In this document: piece after piece, positions 1 through 8,062 of the stretch | Numbering within the stretch: position 1 is the stretch's first letter | Layout of the letters: the number at the start of each line of letters is the position of its first letter | Origin: Streptomyces albireticuli | GTDB lineage: Bacteria; Actinomycetota; Actinomycetes; Streptomycetales; Streptomycetaceae | NCBI RefSeq assembly: GCF_021228125.1 | Contig: NZ_JAJQQS010000002.1 | Coordinates: forward strand, 868,001-932,000 | Direction of reading: 5' to 3' | DNA length: 64,000 bases | Made by a program: the position numbers and the translations under genes | The notes under the pieces: generated by a model | Database searches by the model: none | What the model was told of the DNA's origin: nothing | Seen by the model: the letters and a program-made list of their open reading frames with translations, nothing else

Positions 1-450
1 ACCGACGACACGGCCGGCCAGCTCCGTGGCCAGCACGCCGACCTGCGCACGCAGCTCGGCCTCGGCCACCGCGCGCTCCGCGTCGATCACGGCGTGACCC
101 GCGGAGATGATCTCCTCGCGCTGACGCTGACCCTCGGCGCGCAGCTCGGCGATGATCGCCGTGCCCTGCTCCACCGACTCCTGGCGCAGCCGAGCGGCCT
201 CGTGGCGGGCCTCCGCCAGCAGCTCCTGGTACTCGGCGTGGACACGGGCCGCCTCGGCACGCGTCGCCTCCGCCTCGTCGAAACGCCCCTCGGTGGCATT
301 CTCGCGCTCGACGAGGACCTTGTTGATCCGGGGCAGCAGGACCTTCGCCATCACGGCGAAGAGCAGGAAGAAGAGGACGGCGGCGAGGACGAGCGGCGCC
401 GGCTCGGGCTTGAGCGGCCCTACGTCGAGAGCGAGAAAGTTCATGGCCAT
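1..450 (-). CDS. F0F1 ATP synthase subunit b-like protein (3' end outside window)
   Basis: Reading from the ATG at 450 towards base 1 gives 150 open codons with no stop, so the gene continues beyond the window. The protein has a short N-terminus, one hydrophobic segment at about residues 18-39, and then a long charged helix rich in Ala, Glu and Arg. Motifs such as LLPRINKVLVERE, LAEARHEAARLRQE and AEGQRQREEI are typical of the membrane-anchored b subunit (peripheral stalk) of actinobacterial ATP synthase. In a standard atp operon, subunits a and c lie directly upstream of b. Here the upstream neighbour is a divergent siderophore-type gene, so this is either an orphan paralogue or the first gene of an unusual cluster. 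A second in-frame ATG lies at 444. Family assignment is firm; the role as a working stalk subunit is inferred. Confidence 0.8.
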   Translation of the reverse strand, partial: MAMNFLALDVGPLKPEPAPLVLAAVLFFLLFAVMAKVLLPRINKVLVERENATEGRFDEAEATRAEAARVHAEYQELLAEARHEAARLRQESVEQGTAIIAELRAEGQRQREEIISAGHAVIDAERAVAEAELRAQVGVLATELAGRVVG

Positions 451-678
451 GGGTGCAGATTAGTCGACGCGGCGCGCTGAGTCGCCCCGCACCCCTTTAG
501 CAGACCCGGCGCACCGCCGCCGCAGGGCGGTCCCCCCATCGAGCGAAACCCTCCCCGACCCAGGTCACCGAACGTACGTCATCGGTAACTTGGTGCAATT
601 GGCGCTCACCAGAGCCCACGTGGACCGTGCCGCATCCGCCCAGCGCACCTCGCGAGTCAACCCAAAAGGGGCATCCCC

Positions 679-1092
679 ATGCCTACGCCCGACACCGCCG
701 CCCCCACCGACGGTGCCTTCGGAGCCACCTCCGCCCGCCACCACCGCCTCGCGGCCACTCCGGCCGCCCCGGGCACTCCGGCCGCCCCGGACGGCGCCAC
801 CGCCCGCGTACGGACCTCCGCCGCGCCCACCCGGCCTCGCGGACCCCGGACGGCCCCCGGCCCGCTCACGACCCCCGGCGCCCCCGTACGGACACACCGC
901 GGCCCGGGCCTGCCCCGTACCCCCGGCGGCACCCCCTCCGGCGGCCGACCCGCGAACCCTCGCGTTCCGATCACCCCCACCACGCTCAGCGCACCCACTA
1001 CGCCCCACGCACCCACCCCACCCGGCGCCGCCGGTACACCCACCACACCCACCCCACCCACCACCCTCAGGGAAGGTCAGACACCTCGATGA
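679..1092 (+). CDS. Pro/Thr/Ala-rich hypothetical protein, coupled to monooxygenase
   Basis: This 137-codon frame begins at an ATG preceded by an AAAAGGGG ribosome-binding sequence 7 nt upstream. It ends in a TGA that overlaps the ATG of the next gene (ATGA), the usual sign of translational coupling. The product is extremely rich in Pro, Thr, Ala and Arg, has no recognisable domain, and lacks a clear signal peptide or membrane helix. Other frames over the same DNA are also open because of the high GC content, so openness alone is weak support. The start signal and exact ATGA junction are the arguments for a real gene. No function can be proposed. Confidence 0.35.
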   Translation: MPTPDTAAPTDGAFGATSARHHRLAATPAAPGTPAAPDGATARVRTSAAPTRPRGPRTAPGPLTTPGAPVRTHRGPGLPRTPGGTPSGGRPANPRVPITPTTLSAPTTPHAPTPPGAAGTPTTPTPPTTLREGQTPR

Positions 1093-2618
1093 GCGCAGCG
1101 AAACCACCGAAGAACACCACCGGCACCCCCAAGACCACCCCCGAAACCCCGCCCAACGGCTCCGGCCCCACCACCGGCCCCCACCCCGACACCACCCACG
1201 CGAACGGCCCCCGCACCACCCCCGACCAGCCCCTCGACCTCGCCGGCATCGGCATCGGCCCCTTCAACCTCTCCCTCGCCGCCCTCGCCCACGGCGTCCC
1301 CGGCCTCCGCACCGCCTTCTACGACCAGACCACCACCTTCCGCTGGCACCCCGGCCTCCTCATCGACGGCACCAGCCTCCAGGTCCCGTACCTCGCCGAT
1401 CTCGTCACCCTCGCCGACCCCACCAGCCCCTGGAGCTTCCTCAACTACCTCAAGACCCGGGAACGCCTCTACCCCTTCTACTTCGCCGAGCGCTCCCACA
1501 TCCAGCGCGCCGAATACGACGCCTACTGCCGCTGGGTCAGCCAATCCCTCCCCGACCTCCACTTCGGCCACCAGATCGACGCCCTCCGCTGGAACCCCGA
1601 ACGCAACCTCTTCGAGATCGACTACACCCAGCTCGACGCCGACGGCGAAGCCGAAGCCCTCGGCCGCGCCTACGCCCGCAACCTCGTCCTCGGCGTCGGC
1701 ACCACCCCCCACATCCCCGAACCCCTCCGCCCCCTCGCCGAAGCCCCCACCGTCCCCGTCATCCACTCCGCCGACTACCTCGACCACCGCGAGCGCATCC
1801 TCGCCGCCGACCACATCACCGTCATCGGCTCAGGCCAGTCCGGCGCCGAGGTCTTCCTCGACCTCCTCCGCAACCGCCCCGCGGGCCGCGAGAAACTCCA
1901 CTGGCTGGCCCGCACCCCCGCCTTCGCCCCCATGGAATACAGCAAACTCGGCCTCGAACAGTTCACCCCCGACTACACCCGCTACTTCCACGCCCTCCCC
2001 GAATCCGTACGCAACCAGCTCCTGCCCCAGCAATGGCAACTCCACCGCGGCATCGCCGCCGGCACCCTCGCCGACATCCACGAAGAGCTCTACCGCCGCA
2101 GCCTCCACGGCGGCTGGCCCGACACCGTCCTCACCCCCGGAGTCTTCGTCCGCACCGCCGGCCGCGTCGGCACCACCCGCGTCGAACTCCACCTCGAACA
2201 CGCCCAGCAAGGCGCCCGCTCCCGCATCACCACCGACGCCGTCGTCCTCGCCACCGGCTACCGCGAACGCCGCACCGAAACCCTCCTCGCCGCCCTCGAC
2301 CCCTACATCCGCCGCGACCACAGCGACCGCCCCCGCATCGACGAACACCACCGCCTCGTCCTCGACCCCCTCGTCACCGGCGCCGTCCACGTCCAGAACG
2401 CCGAACAGCACACCCACGGCGTCGGCACCCCCGACCTCGGCCTCGCCGCCTGGCGCAGCGCCGTCATCCTCAACGCCCTCATGAAAAAGACGGTCTACCC
2501 CCTCCCGGAGCGGACCGCCTTCACCACCTTCGGACTGGAGCCGCGACCACAGTCACGGCCCCAGCGCACCACCTCAGAAGACCGGCGCACCATCCCGCGT
2601 CAGCTTCCAGTCCACTGA
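1089..2618 (+). CDS. L-lysine/L-ornithine N-hydroxylating monooxygenase
   Basis: The 509-residue product belongs to the IucD/PvdA/SidA family of flavin monooxygenases, which hydroxylate the side-chain amine of lysine or ornithine for hydroxamate siderophores. Visible motifs are the FAD site GIGIGPFNLSLA at about residue 51, the NADPH site GSGQSGAEV near residue 242, and the C-terminal ATGY motif followed by GTPDLGLAAWR. The first 45 residues are a Pro/Thr-rich extension before the domain. The ATG at 1089 was chosen because it overlaps the upstream stop; GGAAGG lies about 13 nt before it. No decarboxylase, acyltransferase or siderophore synthetase is adjacent, so it is not part of a desferrioxamine-like cluster and the pathway is unknown. 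Its last 45 bp overlap the 3' end of the convergent phosphatase gene. Confidence 0.9.
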   Translation: MSAAKPPKNTTGTPKTTPETPPNGSGPTTGPHPDTTHANGPRTTPDQPLDLAGIGIGPFNLSLAALAHGVPGLRTAFYDQTTTFRWHPGLLIDGTSLQVPYLADLVTLADPTSPWSFLNYLKTRERLYPFYFAERSHIQRAEYDAYCRWVSQSLPDLHFGHQIDALRWNPERNLFEIDYTQLDADGEAEALGRAYARNLVLGVGTTPHIPEPLRPLAEAPTVPVIHSADYLDHRERILAADHITVIGSGQSGAEVFLDLLRNRPAGREKLHWLARTPAFAPMEYSKLGLEQFTPDYTRYFHALPESVRNQLLPQQWQLHRGIAAGTLADIHEELYRRSLHGGWPDTVLTPGVFVRTAGRVGTTRVELHLEHAQQGARSRITTDAVVLATGYRERRTETLLAALDPYIRRDHSDRPRIDEHHRLVLDPLVTGAVHVQNAEQHTHGVGTPDLGLAAWRSAVILNALMKKTVYPLPERTAFTTFGLEPRPQSRPQRTTSEDRRTIPRQLPVH

Positions 2619-4379
2619 CGCGAACCCACCCACATCGATCGACCCCCGGGCCTTCACCCACGAAATGATCGTGTTGCGGATCTCCTCAGGATTCGCCCAC
2701 ACCTGCTTCGCCCTCGCGATGTGCGGGAAATTACCCCCACCACTCGCCCGGTAATTGTTCACCGCCAGCACGAACTGCGCCGCGTCATCCAGCGGCCTCC
2801 CGCCGAACGACAGCTTCGAGATCCGCGCCCCCGGCGCCTTCGCGATGTCGATCTCGTAGGAGAGGCCGCTGACCGCGTCATAGTTGTAATCCGGAATGCT
2901 CTCCGCATTCGTCAGCTTCGCCGGATCCACCGCACCACCCGCCGCCGTCCGCACGTAATACCGCGCCGAGAACTCCAGATACTCCCGCAGCTGCGCCCCC
3001 GTCAGCACCCGCGCCTCCAGGGTGTTCTCGAACGGATACAGCCCCGCCACCTCGCGGATCGTCACCTTCCCCGCCGGCACCGCCGCCGTACGCGAGAAGC
3101 ACGACGCCTGCGACAGCACCGGCAGCGACGCGTACGCCGTCCCCGCCAGCGCCCCGCGCACCGTCTCCGCCTGCACATGATTGATGAAATCGATGATCGG
3201 CGTGTCCTTGTACGGGGCCTCCGCCGCACTCATCGCCGCCGTCGACGTACCGATCACCTGATTCACATACGCCACGACCTTCTCGTGTTCATCGCGCAGC
3301 AGCCCGGTGATCTTCTTGTCCTCCGGCACCGTGTTGGAATTCAGCACCTTCGCCGACACCGACTCCACCCGCCAGCAACCCCGCTCCCACACCAGACCGA
3401 AGTCGAACAGCGTCAGCCGCTGCCCCCACTTCAACGGCTCCGAGAGCACGACCGCCTTGCCCGTCTTCTTGTTGACCACCCGGTACTCGGGAATCTCCGT
3501 GTGCGCGTGCCCCACCAGAATCGCGTCGATACCCGGCACCTGCTCCGCCACCAGCGCCGCCGCGTTCTCCACATGAGGCAGCTGATCACCGTACGAGGAC
3601 GTACCGCTCGAACCCGAATGCGCCGACACGATCACCACGTCCGCACCCATCGACCGAAGCCGCGGCACCCACTTCGCCGCCTGCTCCTCCAGCCCCGGGA
3701 ACGTCATCTTCCCCTGGACATTCGCCTTGTCCCAGATCGCGATACCCGGATTGGTCAGCCCCAGCACCGCCACCTTCACATCACGGCCGAACGGCGTCCG
3801 CACCCGCTTCATCACATACGGCGCGAACGCCGGTCGCTGCGTCTTCGTATCCAGCGCGTTCGCCCCCAGCAGCGGGAAATCACACTGCTCCTCGAACTTC
3901 CGCAGCACCGGAATGCCGTAATTGAACTCGTGGTTCCCCAGCGCCGCCGCGTCATAACCGATCGCGTTCATCGCCTGCGCCATCGGATGCACCGGACCGT
4001 GCTTCCGCGTGATCGGATCCACCTTGGCGTAGTAATACGACAGCTGCGTACCCTGAATCGTGTCGCCCGCGTCGATCAGCAGCGTGTTCCGCCGCCCCTT
4101 CACCTCCCGCACCTGATTCACCAGCGTCGAGATCTTCGCCAGACCCACATCGTTGTGCGCCTTGTCGTCGAACTCCGCATCGGTGAAATAGTCCCAGTTG
4201 AAGACGTTCCCGTGCAGATCCGTCGTGCCCATCACCGTGAACGCGTAGCGTCGCTTCCCACGGTCCGAGCCCTGTGCCGCGGCCGGACCGGCCCCCGCCA
4301 CCCCCACCGAGCCCGCGAGCGCGACACCCGCACCCGTCGCGGCGGTACGCCCCAGAAAGTTTCTCCGGTTCAGCGGCAC
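2574..4379 (-). CDS. Tat-exported 5'-nucleotidase / cyclic-nucleotide phosphodiesterase
   Basis: The 601-residue protein starts at a GTG (4379) with GGGAG 8 nt upstream. The N-terminus carries a Tat signal (RRNFLG, then an Ala-rich hydrophobic stretch ending near AAAQG). The calcineurin-like metallophosphatase domain shows TTDLHG, DAGDTIQG, GNHEFNYG, SAHSG and GHAHTE, the complete set of two-metal ligands. The C-terminal half is the 5'-nucleotidase substrate-binding domain (NYRASGGGNF near the end). The sequence between motifs resembles CpdB, the 2',3'-cyclic-nucleotide 2'-phosphodiesterase/3'-nucleotidase, more than UshA; this is judged by eye. A role in scavenging phosphate or nucleosides outside the membrane is inferred. 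The gene is convergent with, and overlaps by 45 bp, the monooxygenase gene. Confidence 0.9.
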   Translation of the reverse strand: MPLNRRNFLGRTAATGAGVALAGSVGVAGAGPAAAQGSDRGKRRYAFTVMGTTDLHGNVFNWDYFTDAEFDDKAHNDVGLAKISTLVNQVREVKGRRNTLLIDAGDTIQGTQLSYYYAKVDPITRKHGPVHPMAQAMNAIGYDAAALGNHEFNYGIPVLRKFEEQCDFPLLGANALDTKTQRPAFAPYVMKRVRTPFGRDVKVAVLGLTNPGIAIWDKANVQGKMTFPGLEEQAAKWVPRLRSMGADVVIVSAHSGSSGTSSYGDQLPHVENAAALVAEQVPGIDAILVGHAHTEIPEYRVVNKKTGKAVVLSEPLKWGQRLTLFDFGLVWERGCWRVESVSAKVLNSNTVPEDKKITGLLRDEHEKVVAYVNQVIGTSTAAMSAAEAPYKDTPIIDFINHVQAETVRGALAGTAYASLPVLSQASCFSRTAAVPAGKVTIREVAGLYPFENTLEARVLTGAQLREYLEFSARYYVRTAAGGAVDPAKLTNAESIPDYNYDAVSGLSYEIDIAKAPGARISKLSFGGRPLDDAAQFVLAVNNYRASGGGNFPHIARAKQVWANPEEIRNTIISWVKARGSIDVGGFASVDWKLTRDGAPVF

Positions 4380-4506
4380 TTCATCTCCCCATTCAGTCAC
4401 TGACAACGCGCGTAGATTCTGACCTCGGCACCCCTGCCCACAACACCCCCGCAAGGTTGCGATCCGGTGACTCCCCGGCGACCGGCCCGACTGCCACCAT
4501 GACCCC

Positions 4507-5220
4507 ATGACCACACCCGAGCAGCACACACCCCGGCCCCTGCCCTACGGCACCCCCGAACACCCTCGCATCGCCGTACGCGGCGAAGCCCGCCTGGAGG
4601 TCGAACCCGAGCTCGCCCACCTCGGCATCACCGTCACGGCCCGGGGCACCGACCGCAACACCACCCTCACCGACCTCACCCGCCGCAATAACCAGGTCCT
4701 CGACCTCCTCAAGACCACCGGCGACGCCGTCGAACGCATCGAGACCGGCACCTTCACCCTCACCCCCCAGCTCTCCGACAAAGGCCGCGGCGAACGCGTC
4801 CGCGCCTACCACGGCACCGTCCACCACACCGCCACCCTCAACGACTTCACCACCCTCGGCGAACTCACCACCCGCCTCGCCGACCTTGACCTCACCCGCG
4901 TCGACGGCCCCTGGTGGGCACTGCGCCCCGACTCGCCCGCCCACCGCGAGGCCCGCCGACAGGCCGTACGGGACGCCGTGCAGCGCGCCCGCGAATACGC
5001 CGAGGCCCTCGGTGCCCGGCTGGTCGCCCTGCTCGAGCTCGCCGACGAAGGCGCGGAGAACACCCCCTACGGCGGTATGCCCCCGGTCGCGGGCCTCTCC
5101 CGCGCGGCCGGCTACGGCGGAGCCCCGGAACCGGCTCCCGCACTCGATCTCGAACCCCAGCGCCAGACCGTCTACGCACAGGTCAACGCCCGGTTGACGA
5201 TGACCCCACCGGCCCTCTGA
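4507..5220 (+). CDS. SIMPL domain (DUF541) protein
   Basis: The 237-residue product has the SIMPL/DUF541 pattern: IAVRGEARLEVEPELAHLGI at the start, the central region with paired strands, and VYAQVNARLTM at the end. Family members bind proteins or protect against oxidative stress in some bacteria, but their biochemical activity is generally unsettled. Many relatives are exported, yet no signal peptide is visible here, so a cytoplasmic location is likely. The gene is divergent from the phosphatase and shares about 127 bp of intergenic DNA with it. An alternative in-frame ATG lies 9 nt upstream (4498) and no strong ribosome-binding site separates the two. Confidence 0.85.
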   Translation: MTTPEQHTPRPLPYGTPEHPRIAVRGEARLEVEPELAHLGITVTARGTDRNTTLTDLTRRNNQVLDLLKTTGDAVERIETGTFTLTPQLSDKGRGERVRAYHGTVHHTATLNDFTTLGELTTRLADLDLTRVDGPWWALRPDSPAHREARRQAVRDAVQRAREYAEALGARLVALLELADEGAENTPYGGMPPVAGLSRAAGYGGAPEPAPALDLEPQRQTVYAQVNARLTMTPPAL

Positions 5221-5342
5221 AAGCGCTCATCGGAGCGACCCCGCGCACGTTTCAGTAGATGTCAACAAGCTTTTACCAAACGGACGTTGGGCAGTTGGCG
5301 GCGGCCAATTCTCTACCCACCGGTAGGTCATAAGGTCGTGCC

Positions 5343-6767
5343 ATGCGCCGAGCGAAAATCGTCTGCACCCTGGGACCCGCCACCGATTCGTACGAGCAGA
5401 TCAAGGCCCTCGTCGAAGCCGGCATGGACGTCGCCCGCTTCAACCTCAGCCACGGCACGTACGTCGAGCACGAGGCGCGGTACCAGCGCGTACGCAAGGC
5501 GGCCGAGGAAACCGGCCGCAACATCGGCATCCTCGCCGACCTTCAAGGTCCGAAGATCCGCCTCGGCAGGTTCCGCGAAGGGCCTGTACTCCTTGAACGC
5601 GGCGACGAATTCACCATCACCGTCGAAGAGGGCGCCGAGGGCGACCGCCACTCCTGCGGCACCACCTATGACGGCCTCGCCGCCGACGTCACCAAAGGCG
5701 AGCGCATCCTCGTCGACGACGGCCGCGTCACCCTTGAGGTCACCGAGGTCGACGGGCCCCGCGTCCGCACCGTCGTCATCGAGGGCGGCATGGTCTCCGA
5801 CCACAAGGGCCTCAACCTCCCCGGCGTCGCCGTCTCCGTCCCCGCCCTCTCCCAGAAGGACGTCGAAGACCTCCGCTGGGCGATCCGGACCGGCGCCGAC
5901 ATCATCGCCCTCTCCTTCGTCCGCAACGCGGCCGACATCCAGGACGTCCACCGCGTCATGGACCAGGAGGGCCGCCGCCTCCCCGTCATCGCCAAGATCG
6001 AGAAGCCCCAGGCCGTCCAGAACCTCGACGGCATCGTCGACGCGTTCGACGGGATCATGGTCGCCCGCGGCGACCTCGGCGTCGAAATGCCCCTGGAAAC
6101 GGTCCCGATCGTGCAGAAGCGGGCCATCAAGCTCGCCAAGCGCAACGCCAAGCCGGTGATCGTCGCCACCCAGATGCTCGACTCCATGATCGACGCCTCC
6201 CGCCCCACCCGCGCGGAAGCCTCCGACGTCGCCAACGCCGTCATCGACGGCACGGACGCGGTGATGCTGAGCGGCGAGACCAGCGTGGGCAAATACCCCG
6301 TCGAGACGGTGAAGACCATGGGCCGCATCGTCGCCGCCGCCGAGGAGGACGTCCTCGCCAAGGGCCTGCCCCCACTGAGCGAACGCGGCAAGCCCCGCAC
6401 CCAGGGCGGCTCCGTCGCCCGCGCCGCCGCCGAGATGGGCGACTTCCTCGGCGCCAAGTACCTCGTGGCCTTCACCCAATCCGGTGACACCGTCCGCCGC
6501 TTGTCGCGGTACCGCTCACCGATCCCCCTGCTGGCCTTCACACCGGAGCCGGCGACGCGCTCGCAGCTCAATCTGACGTGGGGTGTCGAGACGTTCCTGG
6601 GGCCGATGGTGCAGACGACTGACGAGATGGTGGATCAGGTGGACGAGTATCTGCTGCGGATCGGGAGGTGCCGGAAGGGGGACATGGTGATCATTACGGC
6701 GGGGTCGCCGCCGGGGGTCGCGGGGACGACGAATCTTGTGCGGGTGCATCACATCGGGGAGGACTGA
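5343..6767 (+). CDS. pyk: pyruvate kinase
   Basis: The 474-residue enzyme converts phosphoenolpyruvate and ADP to pyruvate and ATP at the end of glycolysis. The start (RRAKIVCTLGPA), DLQGPKIRLG, the family signature VIAKIEKPQAVQNL with its catalytic lysine, the metal and substrate loop ARGDLGVEMP, and the C-terminal regulatory domain (FTQSGDTVRRLSRYR) are all present. Length is normal for a bacterial pyruvate kinase. The gene stands alone. The upstream 120 bp is unusually AT-rich around 5256-5280, where a promoter probably lies, and TAGGTC or CATAAG a few bases before the ATG suggests a very short leader. A large inverted repeat follows the stop. Confidence 0.97.
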   Translation: MRRAKIVCTLGPATDSYEQIKALVEAGMDVARFNLSHGTYVEHEARYQRVRKAAEETGRNIGILADLQGPKIRLGRFREGPVLLERGDEFTITVEEGAEGDRHSCGTTYDGLAADVTKGERILVDDGRVTLEVTEVDGPRVRTVVIEGGMVSDHKGLNLPGVAVSVPALSQKDVEDLRWAIRTGADIIALSFVRNAADIQDVHRVMDQEGRRLPVIAKIEKPQAVQNLDGIVDAFDGIMVARGDLGVEMPLETVPIVQKRAIKLAKRNAKPVIVATQMLDSMIDASRPTRAEASDVANAVIDGTDAVMLSGETSVGKYPVETVKTMGRIVAAAEEDVLAKGLPPLSERGKPRTQGGSVARAAAEMGDFLGAKYLVAFTQSGDTVRRLSRYRSPIPLLAFTPEPATRSQLNLTWGVETFLGPMVQTTDEMVDQVDEYLLRIGRCRKGDMVIITAGSPPGVAGTTNLVRVHHIGED

Positions 6768-6790
6768 GGGGTGCCCTGCGGGCGGCTTTG

Positions 6791-6980
6791 TCCCCAGCCC
6801 CGCCCCTTCCCGTAACCGGGGGCAAGCCCCCGGGCCCCCGGCCGCGCCGGCGCGGTGTCCTCAAGCGCCGGACGGGCTGATTTCAGCCCGTCTGGGGGCA
6901 CCTCCCAGCGGTAGCTGGGGGAGCCTGAGGACCGGGGTCCGGGGCGGAGCCCCGGTTTCGGGAAGGGGCGGGGCTGGGGA
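6791..6980. repeat. nested intergenic inverted repeat, copy 1
   Basis: Two arms of 22 bp, 6791-6812 and 6959-6980, are perfect reverse complements (core CCCCGCCCCTTCCCG). They enclose smaller hairpins, including a near-perfect palindrome at about 6867-6898 built on CGCCGGACGGGCTGA. Related elements occur at 22759-22823 and 30558-30687. All three follow genes on the + strand, so they may act as terminators or mRNA 3'-end structures. They may equally be a dispersed non-coding repeat family. Confidence 0.75.
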
Positions 6981-7012
6981 AACCGCCGGAGGCGCCCCGC
7001 CCTGGCAGACGC

Positions 7013-7801
7013 TCAGTACTTGGGCCCGACGTGGACGTCCATGAGCGCGACGGATGCTTTGCGGGCTACGGAGATGTTGAAGGGGTCCTGGCCCCGCCGG
7101 GTCATCTTCCACTCGACGCCGACCATGTCGAGCGCCTCGCAGTAGAGGTCGCGGATGTCGTCGGACTTGTTCGTGAAGAAGTACCTCGTGTACTCGTAGC
7201 GCTTCCGCTCGCCGCCCACGAGGCGGACGGTCCAGTTGGTGATGCGGCAGCCGTCGGAATGGATGAGGCCACGGATGAACTCCCAGGGGTACTCCTCCAC
7301 GATCTGCTGCTGCCAGGGCTCCAGTGCGATCGTTCGCTCGTGCTTCTTGCCGGGGCCGTGCTGCGGAAACATGCACCAGAGATGCTTGGAGTAGACCTTC
7401 ACGTTGTGACAGCCGGTTCGGCGGACCCGGCAGGTGGAGTTGTCGGGGAAGACCGCCCGCATCGCCGCCTCGCATGCGTCCATGAGGCCCGGCCAGTCGT
7501 CACCGCAGGAGATCATGAGGCTCGGCACCCGGTGTCCGGAGTACTGGATGATGTGGCCGTCGCCCAGGTAGAGGGCTAAGAGGTAGGAGTACGCGGCTTC
7601 GTCCAGCTCGCGACCGTCACAGCGGGGACACGGAGCTCTGTGGGCTCCTGGACATTCCCCGCGTTTCGCGCGGTCCACGTGTCTCCAGTAGCTGACCGTA
7701 CCGAGGGGGACGTCCAGCGCGCGGGCGACGTCCGCGTTCTTGGATCCGTTACGAAGGAGACCGAGGGCCTTCTGGCGCAATTCGCTGCCGTGCATCTGCA
7801 T
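7013..7801 (-). CDS. HTH/LAGLIDADG-type protein with TTA codon
   Basis: The 262-residue product begins with a resolvase-like helix-turn-helix (residues 7-42, NADVARALDVPLGTVSYWR). A possible metal knuckle follows (C50, C58, C61), then two LAGLIDADG-type motifs, LLALYLGDG at 74-82 and FIRGLIHSDG at 175-184. Both motifs keep the acidic residue (D81, D183) used by LAGLIDADG homing endonucleases. The architecture fits either a free-standing homing-endonuclease relative or a DNA-binding regulator derived from one, as WhiA is. Leu75, inside the first motif, is encoded by TTA (7577-7579), making translation dependent on the bldA tRNA. The gene lies 88 bp downstream of tRNA-Leu on the same strand. 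No clear ribosome-binding site precedes either Met1 or Met3. Confidence 0.8.
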   Translation of the reverse strand: MQMHGSELRQKALGLLRNGSKNADVARALDVPLGTVSYWRHVDRAKRGECPGAHRAPCPRCDGRELDEAAYSYLLALYLGDGHIIQYSGHRVPSLMISCGDDWPGLMDACEAAMRAVFPDNSTCRVRRTGCHNVKVYSKHLWCMFPQHGPGKKHERTIALEPWQQQIVEEYPWEFIRGLIHSDGCRITNWTVRLVGGERKRYEYTRYFFTNKSDDIRDLYCEALDMVGVEWKMTRRGQDPFNISVARKASVALMDVHVGPKY

Positions 7802-7889
7802 GGAACAACCGTGCGTGATTAATCAGCCTCACGGCGTGAAATAGTCAGGTTTCACGAGAAGGTGACCGTCCGCTTAGCGGACATATGTG

Positions 7890-7972
7890 TGCCGGGTGCG
7901 GGAGTCGAACCCGCACGCCCTTTCGGGCAGATGTGTTTGAGACATCAGCGTCTGCCATTCCGCCAACCCGGC
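7890..7972 (-). tRNA. tRNA-Leu (anticodon CAA)
   Basis: On the minus strand an 83-nt cloverleaf can be drawn. The acceptor stem GCCGGGT pairs with ACCCGGC plus discriminator A. The anticodon stem GATGT/ACATC carries loop CTCAAAC (anticodon CAA), there is a long variable arm (CTGCCCGAAAGGGCG region), and the T arm is GCGGG-TTCGACT-CCCGC. The long variable arm and the CAA anticodon identify a leucine tRNA reading UUG, a minor codon in high-GC genomes. The CCA end is not encoded. Confidence 0.95.
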
Positions 7973-7988
7973 GAGGTTGCCCGTCGGA

Positions 7989-8018
7989 AGTGTACCCGGT
8001 GCCGGTCAGGAGGGTCAG
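7989..8018 (-). promoter_or_regulatory. candidate promoter of tRNA-Leu
   Basis: On the minus strand CTGACC (8018-8013) and TACACT (7994-7989) are separated by 18 bp and lie about 17 bp before the mature tRNA 5' end. The match to the vegetative sigma consensus is fair and the position is right for a tRNA gene. Confidence 0.5.
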
Positions 8019-8062
8019 CTAGGTAGGCTCAAGGGGCAGTACCTTCCCGAACGAGGAGACCC

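Noticed and set aside
590..2668. 692-codon + strand frame over the monooxygenase
   Set aside because: Arg/Pro-rich shadow of the real gene in another frame; no domain and codon bias is wrong.
2721..4403. 560-codon + strand frame antisense to the phosphatase
   Set aside because: Arg/His-rich product without motifs; the minus strand encodes a complete metallophosphatase.
4398..4406. TTGTCAGTG on the minus strand before the phosphatase gene
   Set aside because: At the required 8-bp spacing the next hexamer is GGGAGA, not a TAnnnT -10.
7801..7972. Integrated element at tRNA-Leu
   Set aside because: No integrase gene and no repeated tRNA 3' end were found in the window.
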